This document shows positions 8,975 to 15,612 of a stretch of DNA of 53,528 nucleotides, one piece after another. The translations under genes and the position numbers were made by a program. Source of the DNA: a bacterium (GTDB lineage Bacteria; Patescibacteriota; Patescibacteriia; JACPHY01); assembly GCA_030646955.1 (NCBI GenBank), contig JAUSKM010000003.1, positions 1 to 53,528 of the forward strand. Direction: 5' to 3'. Positions within the stretch are counted from its first letter, which is position 1. Every line of letters starts with the position of its first letter. The notes under the pieces were generated by a model. The model was not told the origin of the DNA and searched no databases. It saw only the letters and a list, made by a program, of their open reading frames with translations.

Positions 8975-9625
8975 ATGGACGAGGCACAAGGGCGTGAGAT
9001 GACGCTCCGCGATCGTGTGGCGATGAGCATTCTCGAGCGGTGTTTCATGTGCGATGGTGAGGCGTGTACCGTCGCGATGGGGAACATCGTGGGAAGGCCG
9101 CGGGACCTGCAGATGGTGAGCGCGCTGTTATGGGAGATGCTCCAGCGCCGTGAGCGCGACTGCATCGCGGGTGTCACGCCTGTCGGAACGTGCCTGGCCA
9201 CGGCGCTCGCGCTGGACATGAACACCCCGCAGGTGTTTCCGTTCATCGGGCGCTACAGCACTTCGGGCAAGTGCATCGTTCACGGCTCGGGTAGGCCGGG
9301 TCAGCGCGTGGTGCTTATCAGCCATGACGTGGTGAATGGCGCGAGCATGATCGAAGCGGTGCTCTACCTGCGCGAGGCGGGTTTCATCGTGCAGGATGCG
9401 TTGACGCTGGTGTCCTTCGAGGCGGGTGATGGTGGCGAGGCACTCTCCGACATCGACATCTCGCTCACCGAGTGCTTCCGGTTCCAGGAGCTGCTCGACT
9501 ATTACATCGCGCATCATCGCATCACGCGCCAGCATGCCGATGCGGCGTTCAAGATGGTGCAGGCGGAGGCCATTCGCCGCGTCAATGAGCAGGCCACCTG
9601 CTCCGTGTCCGTTCTTCGCTGCTGA
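8975..9625 (+). CDS. Phosphoribosyltransferase, orotate-PRTase-like
   Basis: The ATG at 8975 follows AAGGAGGG; the product is 216 aa, typical of PyrE-like enzymes. The core motif is VVLISHDVVNGASMIEAVLYLREAGF (cited here in two parts: VVLISHDVVNGAS at about 119-131, then the helix). This aligns with the PRPP-binding loop of type I PRTases, usually hydrophobic-DD-hydrophobic-x-T-x-G-x-S. The first of the paired Asp residues is a His here and the TTG is NGA, so substrate or activity may differ. Family knowledge: OPRT makes OMP from orotate and PRPP. A uracil PRTase lies 1.7 kb downstream, so pyrimidine salvage is a reasonable theme. It stands alone between its own promoter (8909) and terminator (9631). 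Confidence 0.75.
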   Translation: MDEAQGREMTLRDRVAMSILERCFMCDGEACTVAMGNIVGRPRDLQMVSALLWEMLQRRERDCIAGVTPVGTCLATALALDMNTPQVFPFIGRYSTSGKCIVHGSGRPGQRVVLISHDVVNGASMIEAVLYLREAGFIVQDALTLVSFEAGDGGEALSDIDISLTECFRFQELLDYYIAHHRITRQHADAAFKMVQAEAIRRVNEQATCSVSVLRC

Positions 9626-9630
9626 TCTTC

Positions 9631-9659
9631 AGCCCGCCCCCATCATGTGGGGCGGGCTT
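9631..9659 (+). terminator. Intrinsic terminator
   Basis: AGCCCGCCCC / GGGGCGGGCTT stem with an ATCATGT-type loop, immediately after the OPRT-like gene. Its tail overlaps the -35 of the next promoter. Confidence 0.8.
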
Positions 9660-9686
9660 GACTTTGTGGCGGGCGAGGCGCACTAT
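9658..9686 (+). promoter_or_regulatory. Probable promoter of the 9818 gene
   Basis: TTGACT (9658-9663), 17-bp spacer, CACTAT (9681-9686). It implies a leader of about 125 nt that contains the nested hairpins at 9716-9802. Confidence 0.5.
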
Positions 9687-9715
9687 GCAGAGAGTAGAAC
9701 CTTTCCAATTCGTCC

Positions 9716-9802
9716 CAGCCGGATGTGCCCGCATGGTGCGGGATGAGCCGGCTGCGGCACTCGGACCAACGGGAGGCGGGGCCTGCGCCCCGTGAGCCCG
9801 TT
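9716..9802 (+). promoter_or_regulatory. Structured 5' leader: two nested double hairpins
   Basis: Element A: outer stem CAGCCGG (9716-9722) with CCGGCTG (9748-9754), inner stem CCCGCA (9728-9733) with TGCGGG (9737-9742). Element B: outer AACGGG (9768-9773) with CCCGTT (9797-9802), inner GGGGC (9778-9782) with GCCCC (9787-9791). Element B ends five bases before the GGAGG ribosome site. All four stems are perfect. This suggests a cis-acting RNA (ligand, protein or translation control), not matched to a family I know. Confidence 0.6.
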
Positions 9803-9817
9803 GCTCGGAGGTGTGTG

Positions 9818-11008
9818 ATGAGCGATACGAAGCAGTCGGAGCGGGGTGGCCCCGGCAACGACACGACGGTGGACGCCTCGGAGATCCTGGGTGAGCGCAA
9901 GAAGCACTGGTCGGACTGCGCAGCGTGCCGGGAGTTTGAGAAGCGCAAGCGGTCGGCGTGGAACGTCTCCGTGTTCGCGCTCCCCGTGTTTCTCGTCGGG
10001 CTCGTCTGCTTGGCGGGGTGGCTTTGGTGGAGCGGGACGCCTTTGAGCGAGCCGTCGCCCATCGTCTTCCCGATCGTGCTGGCGTTGGTGGGCGTGTGCC
10101 TGCTCATCGTCATCACGGGCGAGGTCATCATCGGCAGCGTCGAGTTCTCCTTCCTGGACAGGAAGGGCTGCATGCACCGCCACCGCGCGATGCCGGAGCG
10201 GCTGCCGTACAAGGAAGCGATGGCAGGGCACTGTATCGCCAACTCGGAGCAGTTCTGGGAGGAGCGCGTGCTCTACGTGCGTTCGGGCATGCGTTTCGGG
10301 TCTCTGGGCGACGGCTTCCTGGTTGCGGGACCCATCCTGCGGCTTCGCAACGGCGGCTTGTTCCGCAAAAACGTCATCATCTGGAACACGGATGGCACGT
10401 CGAAGGACGTGGACGACGCCAAGAAGCGTGCCTGGCGCATCAAGCGGTGCTGGAGGGGGCTTGATGATCTCGAGTTGGAGAGCGTGCCGGACGGCAGCTC
10501 GTCAACGTGCGTTGTGAAGGGACACGGAACGTGCCGAATGCTCCTCGATCTGCTCCACGATCTCCCGGAGACCTCGATGTTCGGGCTTCTCTGTGAGCGC
10601 CTGCGGCTGCAGAGCGAAGCGAAGAAGCTGGAAGAGCGCATTCGTGAGCTCGACAACACCTCCATGGTGAACGTCTACCTCGTCAGGATGCTCGCGGACA
10701 TGTTCGTCGTGCTCACGCGTGCGCGGGAGTCCATCGGCCGCTCGCGTCATGCCAAGCTGCTCCGCGGGATGCTTGCAGCAGCGCTTTCTGGCAGGGGACA
10801 GCCGTGGGCACCCACGGTCATGCGCACCGAGGACTATCAGCGTATGGTGTGCGATGCGATCGAGCACGCGTGCAGCGAGCGGATCGTGCGAAGCGCGGAG
10901 CAGTGCATCGCGGACACGGAAACATGCTTGCGCGAGGTCGATGCGCTCGTCGCTTCCGCGGAGCAGAAGCAGCTGCAGGAGCAAACACCGCCCGCGCCCG
11001 CCGCGTAA
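9818..11008 (+). CDS. Orphan membrane protein with CxxC and coiled coil
   Basis: The ATG at 9818 follows CGGAGG; a longer frame from 9725 would run through the structured leader. The product is 396 aa: a hydrophilic N-terminus with CAAC (about 35-38), two membrane segments (about 50-110), a basic Cys/His-containing loop (CMHRHR), then a long region with an acidic/basic helical segment (LQSEAKKLEERIRELDN) and a Gln/Pro-rich tail. Family not recognised. Its plan is like that of the 76-1548 product. Both ends are well defined, by the structured leader and by the terminator at 11044. Confidence 0.8.
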   Translation: MSDTKQSERGGPGNDTTVDASEILGERKKHWSDCAACREFEKRKRSAWNVSVFALPVFLVGLVCLAGWLWWSGTPLSEPSPIVFPIVLALVGVCLLIVITGEVIIGSVEFSFLDRKGCMHRHRAMPERLPYKEAMAGHCIANSEQFWEERVLYVRSGMRFGSLGDGFLVAGPILRLRNGGLFRKNVIIWNTDGTSKDVDDAKKRAWRIKRCWRGLDDLELESVPDGSSSTCVVKGHGTCRMLLDLLHDLPETSMFGLLCERLRLQSEAKKLEERIRELDNTSMVNVYLVRMLADMFVVLTRARESIGRSRHAKLLRGMLAAALSGRGQPWAPTVMRTEDYQRMVCDAIEHACSERIVRSAEQCIADTETCLREVDALVASAEQKQLQEQTPPAPAA

Positions 11009-11043
11009 TCTCGACGCTCACGCATCGAGCGTGAACCACAAGA

Positions 11044-11069
11044 GACCCCCGCCACACATGGCGGGGGTC
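11044..11069 (+). terminator. Intrinsic terminator
   Basis: GACCCCCGCC / GGCGGGGGTC stem, loop ACACAT, T-rich tail (AATCATTTCTTTC). Confidence 0.9.
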
Positions 11070-11090
11070 AATCATTTCTTTCTTGTTTCT

Positions 11091-11294
11091 CCCCATCCTC
11101 CTAGGGGGGGCTAGAGGGGGGTGGCAGTGTACAAAGATACTACTCTGCATGAACGATGCCCGCCCGCGCATCCTGCCTGATCCCTCCCCTCCCGCTGGGA
11201 GGGGAGGTAAGGAGGGGTGGGGCATGAATCTCACGCTGCCAAATACATAGCCCACCCCCTCTCACTCCCCCTCCCAGCGGGAGGGGGAGGACCA
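11091..11294. repeat. Cluster of R1-type repeats
   Basis: Three related units at about 11091-11126, 11179-11225 and 11251-11294. Each pairs a CCCTCCC-type arm with a GGGAGGGG-type arm around a short centre such as CCCGCTGGG. Confidence 0.65.
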
Positions 11295-11310
11295 TTCAGG
11301 AACAGAACAC

Positions 11311-11332
11311 CACCCCGATGGTGATCGGGGTG
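11311..11332 (-). terminator. Terminator of the UPRT gene
   Basis: CACCCCGAT / ATCGGGGTG stem with a 4-base loop, just beyond the stop at 11343. Confidence 0.8.
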
Positions 11333-11342
11333 GCTGTGCGTA

Positions 11343-12347
11343 TCAGCGGTGCGTGCGCTCCAGAACGATGCGCGCCTGCTCCTCCGTGAGGAGGCCGGTG
11401 GTGATCCAGTGCTTCTGCGCGTACGCCTCGTCCACGCCATCCATGGCCAGATCGCCAAAGTCGCCCAGGCCGACACCGGTGATGTACCCGTCGTGATCGA
11501 TGTGGCTGTCCAGCGCGACGGTGACGATGCGTACCTCGGGGTAGGTGTGGAGGATACGATCCACGCCCTCGGGTGCGGCCACGACGGAGATGATGACGAT
11601 GTTGCCCAGCGGCACGCCGGCGATGCGGAGGCGCTCGATGACGTGCATGAGCGTACCGCCGCTGGCCAACATGGGCTCCATGATGAAGTGCGGCTTCGTG
11701 CGCGTGCTGTCCTTTGCCCGCTCCTCGTAGTATGCAGTGCACGCGAGCGTCTGCTCATCGCGCGCGCAGCCCAGGTGCCAGACATCCTGTACACCCATGC
11801 CCCGGCACACCTCGCCGGCGATGAGTGCGGCGCGCCACGGGAGCACGGCGACGTAGTTGGGCGGGCTGCCCGGCACGCAGATTCGGTGCGCGGGCATCGC
11901 GTGCAGCTCGGCGGTGTACAGGAGGTTGCGCCAGAGGAGCCGTGCGTGCGTGCGGAAGTGCTCGCCCGCGAGGATGGTGTGCCCGGTGACGTAGTTGGCG
12001 CGCAGCGGCGCGAGCAGGCCGGTGAGCGCAGGGTCCGCGTTGCAGTGGACAAATTGTCCGCGCTCCACGCACTGATCGATGGCGCGCTCCAAGAGCGCAA
12101 GCTCCTCCTCCGCAAGCGGTATGAACGCGCCACCCCGTGCGTCCGAGTGCATCGCGCGCGCATCCGTCATGCGGACGCGGAGCCGGTCCAGCGCGTCCGT
12201 GAACATGATCGGGTGCAAGCCCATCGCCAACTTCAGGCGTCGTTCGTGCACGCGATCGCGCGCCATGAGCCGCGCGTATACCATCTCGCGGATGCCGGGA
12301 TTCCAACCGAGTGTCCTCGTTGTTCCGTCGCTCACCACATCGCTCAT
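11343..12347 (-). CDS. upp: Uracil phosphoribosyltransferase with a long N-terminal extension
   Basis: The ATG at 12347 follows AGGAGGA; product 334 aa, against about 208 for typical UPRT. The C-terminal ~210 residues carry the UPRT hallmarks: PRPP-binding MEPMLASGGT, then SVVAAPEGVDRI and the C-terminal uracil-binding YITGVGLGDFGDLAMD. The enzyme makes UMP from uracil and PRPP. The first ~120 residues are a separate helical region with no family I recognise (DRVHERRLKLAMGLHPIMF...). A canonical promoter lies at 12418-12445, giving a leader of about 65 nt. The extension might be regulatory. Confidence 0.85.
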   Translation of the reverse strand: MSDVVSDGTTRTLGWNPGIREMVYARLMARDRVHERRLKLAMGLHPIMFTDALDRLRVRMTDARAMHSDARGGAFIPLAEEELALLERAIDQCVERGQFVHCNADPALTGLLAPLRANYVTGHTILAGEHFRTHARLLWRNLLYTAELHAMPAHRICVPGSPPNYVAVLPWRAALIAGEVCRGMGVQDVWHLGCARDEQTLACTAYYEERAKDSTRTKPHFIMEPMLASGGTLMHVIERLRIAGVPLGNIVIISVVAAPEGVDRILHTYPEVRIVTVALDSHIDHDGYITGVGLGDFGDLAMDGVDEAYAQKHWITTGLLTEEQARIVLERTHR

Positions 12348-12417
12348 CAGTCCTCCTCGTGCTGTTGGTTGCAACCGCGTGTCGCTGCCGCTTCGGAAAG
12401 AACGACACTCCTGCTCG

Positions 12418-12445
12418 AGTGTATCATCCGAGCCGCAACTGTCAA
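12418..12445 (-). promoter_or_regulatory. Promoter of the UPRT gene
   Basis: Minus strand TTGACA (12445-12440), 16-bp spacer, TACACT (12423-12418). Confidence 0.7.
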
Positions 12446-12483
12446 TCATCGTTGCTCAATGAAGCGGAAAAGCGGCGCAATGC

Positions 12484-12512
12484 TTGACATCACAAGCAGT
12501 ATATGGCAATCT
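12484..12512 (+). promoter_or_regulatory. Promoter of the frameshifted small gene
   Basis: TTGACA (12484-12489), 17-bp spacer, CAATCT (12507-12512). The ATG at 12517 falls almost at the predicted transcription start, so a leaderless mRNA is implied. Confidence 0.45.
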
Positions 12513-12516
12513 CTTC

Positions 12517-12775
12517 ATGATCGCGCAGCCAGTGTTCGCGCTGGTATGTCGCGAGGGAGGTCTGTACCGGAGTCGCGCTCTGGCACAAACCTCACTCCCG
12601 GATTGGAGAGCGGCTGTTCTGCTGCATGCAACTGGTTGGATTGTCGTCTTTGCCGTTTTTTGACGGTGACAATCGCCACCCCGGAGCAAGCCCGGCACTT
12701 GATCAGTGCCGCCTGTGCAGACATTATGGCCGAGCAGTTTCTCTGTCCGTGCGAGCAAACGAAGCGCTTGTGTAA
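12517..12775 (+). pseudogene. Small gene split by a +1 shift at TTT-TGA (frameshift or recoding)
   Basis: Frame 1 runs from the ATG at 12517 for 48 codons to TGA at 12661-12663, inside a run of six T (12656-12661). The frame one base later stays open from there to TAA at 12773-12775, seven bases before an intrinsic terminator. Joined, they encode about 85 aa (MIAQPVFALVCREGG... FAVF/DGDN ... CRLCRHYG...). The promoter and terminator enclose exactly this span, so a single product is likely. Explanations are a homopolymer error, a real mutation, or programmed +1 shifting at UUU-UGA-C, which resembles the prfB site CUU-UGA-C. No strong Shine-Dalgarno lies upstream. No family recognised. Confidence 0.45.
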
Positions 12776-12781
12776 CCCTCT

Positions 12782-12810
12782 GATTGCTCCGGAACTTTTC
12801 CGGGGCAATC
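12782..12810 (+). terminator. Intrinsic terminator of the small gene
   Basis: GATTGCTCCGGAA (12782-12794) pairs with TTCCGGGGCAATC (12798-12810) with one T-G pair. Loop CTT, tail TTCTTTTG. Confidence 0.85.
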
Positions 12811-12863
12811 TTCTTTTGTGCCTCATGATTTTTGCGCCTCATGGCGCAGGTGAAGACATGGCC

Positions 12864-12945
12864 TGCCCCTCCCAGCGGGAGGGGATGGATCATGTTCTGG
12901 TCCCCTCACTCCCGTTGGGAGGGGGAGTGAGAGGGGGTGGGTTGG
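12864..12945. repeat. R1 repeat pair
   Basis: CCCCTCCCAGCGGGAGGGG followed by a second unit with the C-rich arm TCCCCTCACTCCC and the G-rich arm GGGAGGGGGAGTGAGAGG. Confidence 0.65.
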
Positions 12946-12979
12946 TATGTGCGGGTGAAAGTTTGAAGCGGCTTTCACC

Positions 12980-13008
12980 TCGACATTTCCCGTCTAAGGC
13001 GCTATGCT
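12980..13008 (+). promoter_or_regulatory. Promoter of the small genes at 13.1-13.3 kb
   Basis: TCGACA (12980-12985), 17-bp spacer, TATGCT (13003-13008). Confidence 0.55.
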
Positions 13009-13062
13009 GCTGATGTGGTGCTCGTCCAAGTAATGCGGGTGCAGCGCCAGAAGAGAGGATGC

Positions 13063-13284
13063 ATGACATATCGAGTTAAGACATGGCCGCTCAAGCCGAT
13101 CCCCGGCATCCAGCGGTTTGGGTTCCGTGTGATTTCGGACGATCATCCAAAGGAGAAACACGATGCGGGAAAGACATCCGCCGATGTCGGAGGAAGATCG
13201 CCAGCGCATGATGGAGGAGGAGACAGCACGAGCAAAGGCGGAGGGCCGCTGCTGTTTCCTGGAGCCGATCGACGAGGTGAGTGA
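13063..13284 (+). CDS. Small orphan protein, 73 aa (tentative)
   Basis: The ATG at 13063 is preceded by a weak AGAGAGGA and lies about 50 bases after a good promoter. The first ~34 residues look natural (MTYRVKTWPLKPIPGIQRFG). The C-terminal Gly-rich half coincides with the gene at 13163 read in another frame and may be only a by-product of that overlap. An alternative is one gene disrupted by a frameshift. Unknown function. Confidence 0.4.
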   Translation: MTYRVKTWPLKPIPGIQRFGFRVISDDHPKEKHDAGKTSADVGGRSPAHDGGGDSTSKGGGPLLFPGADRRGE

Positions 13285-13339
13285 ACTCAAGCGCTACCAC
13301 ATCCACATCGTCCCCCAGGACAATCCGGATGTCCGCTAG
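13163..13339 (+). CDS. Small charged orphan protein, 58 aa
   Basis: The ATG at 13163 follows AAAGGAG with good spacing. The product has an acidic helix (MSEEDRQRMMEEETARAKAE) and a C-terminal YHIHIVPQDNPDVR, natural-looking residue use. It overlaps the 13063 frame by 122 bases in a different frame and is followed 23 bases later by a terminator. Unknown function. Confidence 0.6.
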   Translation: MRERHPPMSEEDRQRMMEEETARAKAEGRCCFLEPIDEVSELKRYHIHIVPQDNPDVR

Positions 13340-13362
13340 GACACCGGGTGCACACGCACAAG

Positions 13363-13386
13363 CGGGCACGCCACAACGCGCGCCCG
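13363..13386 (+). terminator. Probable terminator
   Basis: CGGGCACGC / GCGCGCCCG stem with one mismatch, tail TCTTACTTTTG, downstream of the gene ending at 13339. Confidence 0.6.
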
Positions 13387-13432
13387 TCTTACTTTTGTGC
13401 AACTTCTGCCTTCAATCGCGTCCATTCCCATG

Positions 13433-13505
13433 AGGGTCCGATACCCCGCAGCTCTGCTGCGCTCCCTCTGTTGTAGGGGCGGCGCTTTATGCCCGCCCGT
13501 CCGGT
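13433..13505. repeat. Dispersed repeat R3
   Basis: ATGAGGGTCCGATACCCCGC ... GGGCGGCGCTTTATGCCCGCCC, whose end folds as GGGCGG/CCGCCC. Nearly the same text recurs at 18913-18986, and the GGGCGG...CCGCCC part again at 19034-19062. Confidence 0.75.
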
Positions 13506-13620
13506 CTCGATGCGGACCGTCATGTGCTGTACGAACGACTTCGGGAAGGTTCCGGCGAGCGTTTTTGGAGTGCCGATCAGCAAGGATGGATGGCGTGCCG
13601 CGGTGGAGCAATCGTCGTGA
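13489..13620 (+). CDS. Very small orphan reading frame, 43 aa (tentative)
   Basis: The possible start at 13489 lies in the hairpin end of repeat R3; a second ATG at 13510 gives 36 aa. The remainder reads naturally (CCTNDFGKVPASVFGVPISK) and ends 34 bases before the bidirectional terminator at 13655. There is no clear Shine-Dalgarno or promoter. It may be the surviving 3' end of a gene cut by the repeat. Confidence 0.3.
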   Translation: MPARPVSMRTVMCCTNDFGKVPASVFGVPISKDGWRAAVEQSS

Positions 13621-13654
13621 GCGATGGTTCTGGATCAAAGTTGTGACAGCGCTA

Positions 13655-13681
13655 TGCCCCCGACAAAAATTGTCGGGGGCA
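13655..13681. terminator. Bidirectional terminator
   Basis: TGCCCCCGACA / TGTCGGGGGCA stem around an A/T loop, just beyond the minus-strand gene stop at 13707. Confidence 0.85.
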
Positions 13682-13706
13682 TGTTTCTGGGTGCGTACGC
13701 GGTGCG

Positions 13707-15476
13707 TTAGCGCTCATCCGCTCCGATGTCCGGCGGATTTGCGCGCGTGGCACGATCAATATCGGTGGGTGTGTTTGACGCAGATGTGCCGCTGTCCGTG
13801 ATGCCCGCGATAGCGCGCGTGAGCCGGAGGTTTCCCGCCGCAACATTCGCAAACCACTCTGCAGCGGCATTCGTTGCATTGGTGGTGAGCGTCGCGGTGC
13901 CGCCGTCGCGTGCCGTGATGCGTTTGTTCGTGAGATTGTTTGCGATGGTCGCGCGCGTTCCGCCAAAGCGATATTCGATCGCGTTTTGGTAATTGTTGTT
14001 GAAGAAGATCGTGTTGTGCAACACGTGAACATCCGCGGCGTTCTCCAATCCGATGCCGACATCGCCGTAGGATGCATCGTGGAAAATCATGTTGTTGCGA
14101 ATGATGCCGCCTGCGTGCCCACGATCGCCCAGACCAAAGCCGATGCCGCGATCGCTGTTCACGATGATGTTGCGCTCCACGATGGTATTTTTCGAATCAG
14201 ACCAGAAGTGCACCGCGTGCTCCGCCCAGTTGCCGCGTCCATCGTCCGCGGTTTCCGGGCTGCGAATGTTTCGGAATGTGTTGTCGCGGACGATCCATCC
14301 CACGGAGCGGTGTGCATCGATGCCGCCGATGTACCAGCTGGGGCCGATGCCTGCGGTGTACTCGAACAGCGAGCACTCCACGATGCCGTCGTCGGACATC
14401 GCTGTTTTAAAATCCGTGGAGACCTTCAGGAGCTGCTGACCCCCGTCTGCGATACGGAGGTTGCGCACGCGTAGGCGGTCCACATCCTGTTCGCCAAACA
14501 CCTGGATGGGGTGGTGCTTCACCCAACCAATGGTCATGTCCGCAAGCGTCACGTCGTCCGCGGCAATCCAGAACACATGCGTCGTGCCGCCCGTCATGCC
14601 GCCGCCGCGGATCGTGACCGCATCGCGCGTGCCGGATTGCCCGCGGATGGTGAGGCCCGGCACGTCAATCCAAAATCCCTGCTGGCCGGTGAGGTCGTAC
14701 GTGCCATCTGTCAAAAAGATGGTAGTTGTCTGCGGCAGGCGTGTGCGCGCGTCGGTGATTGCGGTACGCAGCCCGCCAACATTTGTAACATACGAGACGT
14801 ACATATCCGCCCCCGGCTGCGCCAACGCTTCCGCGCACGTCACCGTAATGTCATTGCGAGTCTGCGAAGCAATCTCACCCGATACATCCACTGGAGGAGG
14901 GGGCAATTGTTGCGCGCCAGCACTGCTCGTCCCCGTCCCCTCGCGTTCCGCAATGCGTTGCAAATACACATCGATCGTTGGCACGACATCACTCGATCCC
15001 GCAGGATCGTAATCCGCAGCAGACGCAATAGGATCGCCGATCGTGTAGTGCGCAAAGAAGGCGGCGGGCAGATCGTCCACCATACTCGTCCACTGCGCTC
15101 CGTAAAGCTGTTGCGCAATTGTTTCCGTGGTCACCCAGCGCAACTTTCCGTAGCTCCCCACTGCGTACACCTTGGGGTCACTCTCCACCTTCACCAGCCG
15201 CACGCCCGGCCGGTATCGCACCACACCACCCAGCGGCAGCGCAGCAAGCGCGTCGTCCGTAATCCGCTGCACGCTCGAGAAATCCGCGTACCATGTGCGA
15301 TATGTTTTTTCATTCGGGAATCCGTACCGGTTGCCGTCGGCTGCAACGTAGTACACCGCCGCCTGCGTTCCGCGGACCAACGCCCCCGCCGTCGGCGCTG
15401 CCATGACTGGCCGCACAGCACCTGCAAGCATGACGATGCTGACCATCCATACAACAATGCGTGCGAATCGAAGCAT
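13707..15476 (-). CDS. Secreted parallel beta-helix (pectate-lyase-like) protein with wall-binding repeats
   Basis: The start at 15476 places a signal peptide first (MLRFARIVVWMVSIVMLAGA...VMAAP); product 589 aa. Residues about 35-150 contain the repeats DGNRYGFPNEKTYRTW and VESDPKVYAVGSYGKLRWV, a putative wall-binding module common in CPR exoproteins. From about residue 200 the protein is a right-handed beta-helix: GLRTAITDAR, TIFLTDGTYDL, then rungs rich in NNMI, LHNTIFFNNN and VRDNTFRNI. This is the fold of pectate lyases and related polysaccharide-active proteins. I see no certain lyase active-site set, so the substrate is open. It has its own promoter (15509-15537) and terminator. Confidence 0.87.
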   Translation of the reverse strand: MLRFARIVVWMVSIVMLAGAVRPVMAAPTAGALVRGTQAAVYYVAADGNRYGFPNEKTYRTWYADFSSVQRITDDALAALPLGGVVRYRPGVRLVKVESDPKVYAVGSYGKLRWVTTETIAQQLYGAQWTSMVDDLPAAFFAHYTIGDPIASAADYDPAGSSDVVPTIDVYLQRIAEREGTGTSSAGAQQLPPPPVDVSGEIASQTRNDITVTCAEALAQPGADMYVSYVTNVGGLRTAITDARTRLPQTTTIFLTDGTYDLTGQQGFWIDVPGLTIRGQSGTRDAVTIRGGGMTGGTTHVFWIAADDVTLADMTIGWVKHHPIQVFGEQDVDRLRVRNLRIADGGQQLLKVSTDFKTAMSDDGIVECSLFEYTAGIGPSWYIGGIDAHRSVGWIVRDNTFRNIRSPETADDGRGNWAEHAVHFWSDSKNTIVERNIIVNSDRGIGFGLGDRGHAGGIIRNNMIFHDASYGDVGIGLENAADVHVLHNTIFFNNNYQNAIEYRFGGTRATIANNLTNKRITARDGGTATLTTNATNAAAEWFANVAAGNLRLTRAIAGITDSGTSASNTPTDIDRATRANPPDIGADER

Positions 15477-15508
15477 AGAGGTGGATGTGCGCCCCGACTG
15501 ATGCTGCG

Positions 15509-15537
15509 ACTGTGCCACGGCACCATATGGACGTCAA
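15509..15537 (-). promoter_or_regulatory. Promoter of the beta-helix gene
   Basis: Minus strand TTGACG (15537-15532), 17-bp spacer, CACAGT (15514-15509). Confidence 0.65.
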
Positions 15538-15557
15538 GTGCGGTGGCAGCAATGGAG

Positions 15558-15583
15558 AACCCCCGGAACAGTGTCCGGGGGTT
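15558..15583 (-). terminator. Terminator of the sigma-like gene
   Basis: AACCCCCGGA / TCCGGGGGTT stem, loop ACAGTG, beyond the stop at 15613. Confidence 0.85.
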
Positions 15584-15612
15584 ACGATGGCGGCGTGCTT
15601 GCCGACTCCGCG

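Larger units (their letters stand above)
11009..11342. other. Gene-free gap between convergent transcription units
   Basis: Contains two terminators (11044-11069 and 11311-11332) with several R1 repeat copies between them. No credible reading frame. Confidence 0.7.

Noticed and set aside
12456-12893. 145-codon minus frame upstream of the UPRT gene
   Set aside because: It would cross the UPRT promoter region and a plus-strand promoter-terminator unit, with no ribosome site.
11349-13013. 554-codon plus-strand frame across the UPRT gene and beyond
   Set aside because: It runs antisense through conserved UPRT motifs, then through promoters, a terminator and an R1 repeat.
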